From positions 81,451,382-81,515,381 of the forward strand of contig CM042016.1 of assembly GCA_023525715.1 (NCBI GenBank): a DNA stretch of 64,000 nt. Reading direction: 5' to 3'. Of the stretch, positions 58,161-64,000 are shown piece by piece. Every line of letters begins with the position of its first letter. Positions within the stretch are counted from its first letter, which is position 1. The DNA is from Cichorium intybus. Taxonomy: Eukaryota > Streptophyta > Magnoliopsida > Asterales > Asteraceae. The translations under genes were made by a program, and so were the position numbers. The notes under the pieces were generated by a model. The model was given only the letters and a program-made list of their open reading frames with translations, was not told where the DNA came from and ran no database searches.

Positions 58161-60526
58161 AGGTCAAGGAGTTTGACACATTAGGTATATCTGAACTCCA
58201 TAGTATATCAACTTCTCATTCTTGATATAGGATGTGCTCATCACATCTGCGCTGTATGCAGAAACTAAGTGAAAGTAAGAAGTTGAAGCATAGGAGCTTA
58301 ATTTGATCGTGAGATATAGAAGCACTGCTACTGTTACAAGGATTGGGGATTACAAGCTCATGTTGAGTAGTGGTGTTTAATTAGATTATAATATTTTTAC
58401 TACTCACCAGAATTGGCACAAAACATTTTTTCGTATTACGCATTGTTTAAAGGATATTTTTGTACTTTTCTTTTGATAATAAAATTGTGATTTTTCTTAT
58501 AAGCATAGTTGTTTTATTTCAAAATTTTATCCTTACAATGGCTTATATGAATGTGTTGTTTGTAGTAATAATCTTAAATGTTGATTCGTCCAAAAGTGTG
58601 TTGGATAAATCATGTTTATGGCATTGTCGCCTTGTCCATTAAACAAAAATTGCACCACCAAGTTCCAAGAAGACAGGAGTTGGAATCATTTGACTTAGAG
58701 TCAAGATGATGTATGCAAATCTTGCTTACTTGGAAGATGACAAGAATCCTATTCAAAGGAAACTGTGAAAGAGGCAAAGGATTTGTTGGAGCTAATCCAC
58801 ACAGATGGTTGTGGACCGCTCAAATCCGCCACAAAACATGATGAGCGATACTTCTTTACGTTTACTGATCGTTTCAGTAAATATGGATATGTTTATGAGA
58901 TTAGAAATAGATAGAAAGCTTTGAAGTGTTCAAAGAGTTTCGAAACAAAGTATAAAATCAACTGGGCTGGAATATCTTAGTATGATATTCTGTAAATATC
59001 TTAGAAACTGTGAAACAGTTTCATAGTTATCTCCTCTCAGAACACCGTAGTTTTGTGGTGTGTCTGTAAAGACATTCTCTGAAATGTGAAGTGGGATTCA
59101 TCCCTCTCTAGCACATGAGAAAATATGGGTTATGTAGTCTTATTCATCATGAAGCTCATGACAAGCTTGAACTCAAATCAGAGAAGTGTCATTTCATTGG
59201 CTAACCCCATAAGTCCTTTGGATACTCGTTTTAACAAGCCTTCTGAGAACGAAGTGTTTGTAGCTCGAAGGAGAGTCTTTCTTGGGAAAGAGCTCATATA
59301 CAAAGAAGCTAGTGGGAGTAAGATTGATCTTGAAGAGATTCAAGAGTCAACCAATGAAGAACCTTTAGTTAACACTAGCACTCAACCAGAGGATGAGACT
59401 CCTATTGAGGAGTTGACATATCTCCACCTCTTCGCAAGTCCAGTTGAGTTAGTCACTCTCCTGAGTTTTATGGTTTTCATATTACTGAGAGTAACAGACT
59501 GATTAGTGATAAAACACTTGTAGGTATGAATGAGTCATCCAACTATATGGAAGCAAATGTGAGCCTAGTGGCTTCCTAATAAAAGAGGATATAAAAAGTG
59601 AGACTCAGTCCATGTTTTATTTTGATTAATCTTACACCTGGCCTAAAACCAGTGCGAGTAATTGGATCTTCAAAAGAAAACAACATGGAAAGGAATGTAC
59701 ACATATTCAAAGCAAGATTGTTATAGGTAGGGTTGTACTCAGACTCAAGAAATTGATCATGAGGAAACACTCTCACCAACAGATAAGAATGAGTCTGTTA
59801 GGATACTGTTTGCCACTTCTGCATTTTATGAGACATGGCAAAATGGATGTTAGAACCGCTTTCCATAAACGGAAAACAAAGGGGTTGTGCGCATGGCACA
59901 ACCGGAAGGGTTTGAACATGCTAAATATCCAAATAGAATGTACATAGCTTGAAAGATTCATCTTCAGAATCAAAACAAGCACCTCGAAACTAGAACATTT
60001 GCTTCCATGAAAATGTCAAAAAAAAGTTTGGATTTTCAAGAACCAACGATGAGTCCTGGGTTTATGTCAAAAAGCTAGTTTGTGTAGTCTGCCTGATATT
60101 GTATGTAGATGACATACTTATAGGAAACGATTCCTCATTGTTACAAAGTGTAATGACTTGGCTTTAAGAAATGTTTCACTATAAAGAACCCATGAGATGC
60201 AGCATACATACGTGGTATAAGAATATATAAAGATAGATAAAAACATCTAGAAAAGGACTTAGCCCAAGTACATTTTGAGTATGATCTTGAAGAAATTCGA
60301 GATGCATGACTGCAAGAAAGGGTTTCTACCCATGGAATAAAATTGATTGGAAAATCATTGTCCCAGTACTAGAGAAGTACTGGACTAAATGATTCGAGTC
60401 TCATATGCTTCTGCTATAAGATAGATCATGTATGCCATGACATGTGCTTGACCTGACATCATGTATGCTTTGAGCAGAGTGAGTCGATTTCAGCACAACC
60501 TTGGTGAAAGTCATTGGACATCGATG
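58161..60526 (+). pseudogene. Copia pol (plus strand), decayed and 3'-truncated
   Basis: Recognisable in order: protease near 58200-58440 (active-site region degraded), gag-pre-integrase LWHCRLVH near 58615, integrase core near 58790-59050 (ELIHTDGCGPLKSATKHDERYF in pieces), integrase C-terminus 59220-59400 (FVARRRVFLGKELIYKEASG), RT pieces near 59640-60160 including YVDDIL near 60105, and the YVDD-downstream region to about 60500. Frameshifts and stops occur throughout. It ends within the region before RNase H, where an LTR fragment begins at 60527. Confidence 0.82.
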
Positions 60527-60573
60527 AACTAAACAAGATCATATCATGTTCATAATCAGGATCATATGTGTTC
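60527..60573. repeat. 47-bp LTR fragment, duplicate of 60653-60699
   Basis: The stretch GATCATATCATGTTCATAATC with flanks occurs here and again 126 bases downstream inside the following LTR; the first copy joins truncated pol directly. Confidence 0.85.
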
Positions 60574-60580
60574 TTGGTTT

Positions 60581-61293
60581 TGTTGGGATTTTAACATATT
60601 AATAGATTAATCATGCAACGGAAGACAAAACAGATTAAAGCCCATAAAATAAGTAGATTAACTAAACAAGATCATATCATGTTCATAATCAGGATCATAT
60701 GTTCTAAGCAATTGCATCAACAACAAGATGAATATGAATTCATACCTTTGTTTAGATGTAAGGATCCAAACCAGAATCCCTCTAATGATTCAAACCCAAG
60801 AACTCCAGAAGAACAAGCAGACAGAAAACCTTCTAGCTTGAAGATTTCTATCCAAAACCCTTGGAAAGGATTATGGATTTCGAAAAAAGGGAGAAGAAAG
60901 GGAGAAGGGAGGTTGGCGGCTCACTTAGGGTATTGGGATGCCTTAGTGTTTGACCACAAGGCCTCTATTTATACTAGAAGGCTCCTAGGCTTCCAAACTT
61001 AAGGAGCTTTCTGGAGGCCGCACCCCTGGACTTTTTTCTATTAATTAAACCATTAATGAATTACAATCTAGTCCTTCTAATTAATTTCTATAAACTAATT
61101 CCAAATTAATTTATCAATTAATTTCTGATTTAGTTTCTAATTAATTTATTTCCCAATAAATTAATAAACTAATCATTGCTCTATATATTCTGCTACTGTT
61201 TGTTTTTATTGGGTCATGAGGGTAACCCAAAAGGACCATGCTATTCTTAGAAATATCACCACAAGTTAATGACCTTGGACATTATTTCCAATA
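60581..61293 (-). repeat. Copia 3' LTR (minus-strand element)
   Basis: TGTTGGGATTTTAAC to TTTCCAATA, with a polypurine tract complement (TTTTCCACTTGG) right after. Its start matches 1790-1927; its body matches 55445-56163. The 129-codon plus-strand frame at 60613-61002 lies within the LTR and is not a gene. Confidence 0.88.
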
Positions 61294-62418
61294 GTTTTCC
61301 ACTTGGACATGTCATCAACTTTGTGTGGTGTGATACTTTCAGATAATCAGCAACGAGTATAACATCCAATGCAACTGCCGAACTATGATCAAGATCACGG
61401 TCACAAGATGACCCTTAGATAAGAGATCATTTATTCCTCCATTCTACAAGATACCTATAATGAACCTGGGACATGGATAAGGTTAATTCCCAAAAGTTCA
61501 AATTATGTTTCCTGAAAGAGATTTATGATGACCACATCAGACTACTTAATTGAACACATCAATTAAGTCCGGACTCGGTCGAGTACTTCAATGTCAAACG
61601 TCAAATCATCGAGGGGCCCACAGATATCGCTTCTCCTTGTTAAGGAAGAAGGAACATATAAACTTTGACTACATAGCCACTGTCTATTTCATCATGTTAT
61701 ACATGGACATACCCTTTATAACTACTAGTTACAGACAGCGTTTGAGCAGAACAATGCATAACAGAATCATAGAGAAAACCCTCATGCATCTCGGTTTTAA
61801 GAATAAAAGACATTATCATCCTAGATTAGTTATGACTTAATCCATGAAGTAATCTCTAGGTGCGGGTTGTTCCAATACTTGATTCTCCATCAAGTACTCA
61901 TGAGTATTAGTCGCAATCTTCATGCTATATCTAATCACTATAGACAAAATCTACTAATATTCCATGACAGTCGTAAATCACTACTTGCTTCCACTAGTAC
62001 GGCCGACTGTGGATGTTTGAGTAAATTAATACTCGAAAAGCGGGTTCTAAACATGCTAAAATGAAACACAGTATCAAGTTAATGTAAACGGTAGCTCTCC
62101 AGCTCATTATCAAGTCTACACATGATAAGAACCAAATCAAATAAATTTATATTGTTATATGTTTCAGGTTTAATTAAACTGATAACTAAAATTTATATTT
62201 GTCTATGTACCCAAAATGACCTTAATTTTGTTCTGTGTTAATTTCATTGCAGATTATTCAATCGGATACCCTTCCGATGATATCTCATATGTTATGTTAT
62301 GTTCTCTCTTAACTCTACTTTGGAATATGGCGTTACTCTCTGATTAACTAACTTTTCATGATTCTTTGGGTTCTATAATCAGGATGACTGCACCCTCGGT
62401 GTCCAGAAGATTTCAAGG
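61294..62418. other. 3' UTR of the minus-strand Copia plus an unexplained block
   Basis: 61294 to about 62085 continues from the polypurine tract and looks like 3' UTR. About 62085-62418 has a different character (TTTCATTGCAGATTATTC, a splice-acceptor-like sequence on the plus strand) and no counterpart next to 11951; it may be a further insertion. Confidence 0.5.
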
Positions 62419-64000
62419 TGTTCATTGATGTTGAGGGCAACCATCAAGATACTAACGAAATCCTTCAACCATGCAGTCTACTTATACAGTATCACCAGCT
62501 GATATGAATACTCGTATTATTATACGGCGTTTGCCATTTTTTCAGTTTGGAACCTTTCCAAATTTTCCATTCATCCTAAACATAACTCTTTGTTTATCTC
62601 ATGTATGCTTTAATGCTTTCAACCACTGTCTAATGACTTTTGCCAAGTCTGCCCTGAAACTAACTTACTATGCTCTAAGCATATAAGTTATCGGGATAAG
62701 TACACATCATCACACTTATGATCGATCCAAGAACTGAAGCTCATGGGACTCGAATCATATTGTCTAATGCTTCTTTAGTACCGGAACATTAATTCTTAAT
62801 AAATTCTGTGTCATGATCAGAAAACCATTTCTCAGAATCATGCATCTTGAATTTCTTCAAGATCATACTCTAGATGTACTTTGGCTAAGTCCTTTCAGAT
62901 GTTTTCATCTATCTCTATAGATTCTTATACCACATATGTCTGTTTTATCTCCTTAATTCCTTTATAGATAAACATTTCTTAAAGCCAAGTCATTACACTT
63001 TGTAACAATAAGAAATTGTTTCTGATAAGTTGTATGTTATCAACATACATCATCAGGCAGACTACAAAATTACTCCCACTAGCTTTGACATAATCACAGG
63101 ACTTATCTATGCTTCATGAAAACCCAAACTCTTTGGTACTTTCATGACTGCAATGATTCCAACTGCAAAGTGCTTGTTTGATTCTACAGATGAATATTTC
63201 AAGCTTTTGTACACTCTATTTGGACGTTGGGCATGTTCAAAACCCTTATTATTGTGTCATACGCACAACCCCTTTGGTTTTCCATTTAAGGAAAGCGGTC
63301 TCAAAACATCCACTTTGTCATGTCTCATAAAATGCAGATGTTGCAAACAATATCTCAATAGATTCTTTCTAAGCTGCTGATGAGAGTACATTTCTCGGAA
63401 TCAATTTCTTGAGTCTGAGTATAGCCCTACTCAACCAGATTTGCTTCGAATGTGTGTACGTTCCTCTCCATGTTTGTTCCCACTGGTTTTTAGGCTAGGT
63501 GTAAGATCTATCAAATTAAAATACAGACTGAGTATCTCTTTTTCTAAGTTCATTTTTATTTGGCAGCTACTAGGCTCACCAGCGCTTCCATGTAGTTGGA
63601 TAATTTCATCCTTACTAACTTAGTGTTTTACCACTAATCAGTATGTCACTTTTAGTAATATAATACTTATGAGAGTGACTAACTCTAATGGACTTGCAAA
63701 GAGGTGTAGATATGTCAAGTTTTCTAAACAGGAATCCTATCCTTAAGTGTTAGTGTTAACTAAAGGTTCCTTCATTGGTTAATTCTTGAATCCCTTCGAA
63801 ATTACTCTTACTCCCACTCACTTCTTTGGATATGAGCTCTTTCCTTAAAAAGACTCTTCTTTGAGACATAAACACTTTTGTTCTTAGAAGACTTGTAAAA
63901 CAAGTATCCAAAGGACTTGCGGGATGACCAATGAAAAAGACACTTTCTGATTAAGTTCAGGCCAGTTATGAGTTTTGGATGAACACTTCATAACCCCATA
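62419..64000 (-). pseudogene. Ty1/Copia pol remains (minus strand), runs off the window
   Basis: Decayed antisense pol of the same family as 11951-13800, with which it aligns by eye from GTTCATTGATGTTGAGG onward. RT region near 63030-63330 (degraded YVDD near 63045; AFL.GK region near 63270-63300), RT N-terminal and integrase C-terminal region to 64000. Frameshifts and stops are abundant; longest open stretches are under 80 codons. Together with the LTR at 60581-61293 it forms the 3' half of one element. Confidence 0.75.

Noticed and set aside
60613..61002. 129-codon plus-strand frame
   Set aside because: Wholly inside the Copia LTR and antisense to its element; the related LTR at 55445 does not keep it open.
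61550..61840. 96-codon plus-strand frame
   Set aside because: Lies in the antisense of a Copia 3' UTR; no family, no codon pattern of a gene.

Overview
This looks like about 64 kb of intergenic chromatin from a flowering-plant nuclear genome. The organism is probably a eudicot. The style of the LTR retrotransposons (Athila, Tekay-like chromovirus, several related Copia families) fits Asteraceae, but that assignment is from memory of repeat families and is not proven here. The DNA is AT-rich, has four long (AT)n tracts, and is almost entirely transposable elements nested in each other. I see one plausible intact host gene: a small secreted prolamin-like/ECA1-type cysteine-rich protein on the minus strand at 17759-18181, with its own TATA box and polyadenylation signal. 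I saw no CRISPR array, rRNA gene, intact tRNA gene or operon.

Layout. 1-1789: decayed plus-strand Copia gag and protease. 1790-1927 and 11951-13800: remains of a minus-strand Copia element, split by a minus-strand Athila (Ty3/gypsy) element at 1928-11950 that has gag, pol and an extra ATHILA ORF1-like gene in the env slot. 14067-17650: an (AT)n tract, an LTR-like block and AT-rich DNA. 17700-18260: the prolamin-like gene. 19589-20600: a 1.0-kb PIF/Harbinger-type non-autonomous element with TTA target duplication. 21462-22945: a second non-autonomous DNA element. 25456-30846: a near-complete Mutator-like element (MULE) with 178-bp inverted repeats, a perfect 9-bp target duplication, a five-exon transposase with one internal stop, and a convergent small GRF-zinc-finger/transmembrane gene, also with one stop.

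32185-44442 appears to be one element with about 550-bp inverted arms and a 9-bp target duplication. Its cargo includes a piece of mitochondrial nad5. That nad5 piece was later split by a full-length 9.9-kb Tekay-like chromovirus (33712-43617; TSD CCTCC) that has lost its gag core. 44681-55345 is a nest: remains of a minus-strand gypsy element hold a complete but defective Copia (45067-52660; TSD AAAAC) in the leader and an internally deleted gypsy element (53330-55303; TSD TAAAC) in the LTR. 55345-60580 holds a Copia LTR bordered by internal sequence on both sides and facing an inverted LTR tail, followed by a plus-strand Copia gag-pol. 60581-64000 is the 3' LTR and antisense pol of another minus-strand Copia, which runs off the window.

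Order of events that can be read: the Athila inserted into a minus-strand Copia; the Tekay inserted into a nad5 fragment already inside the long-armed element; a Copia and a gypsy inserted separately into an older gypsy. All the retroelement coding regions carry stops, frameshifts or deletions, so none looks autonomous here. The MULE is the closest to intact.
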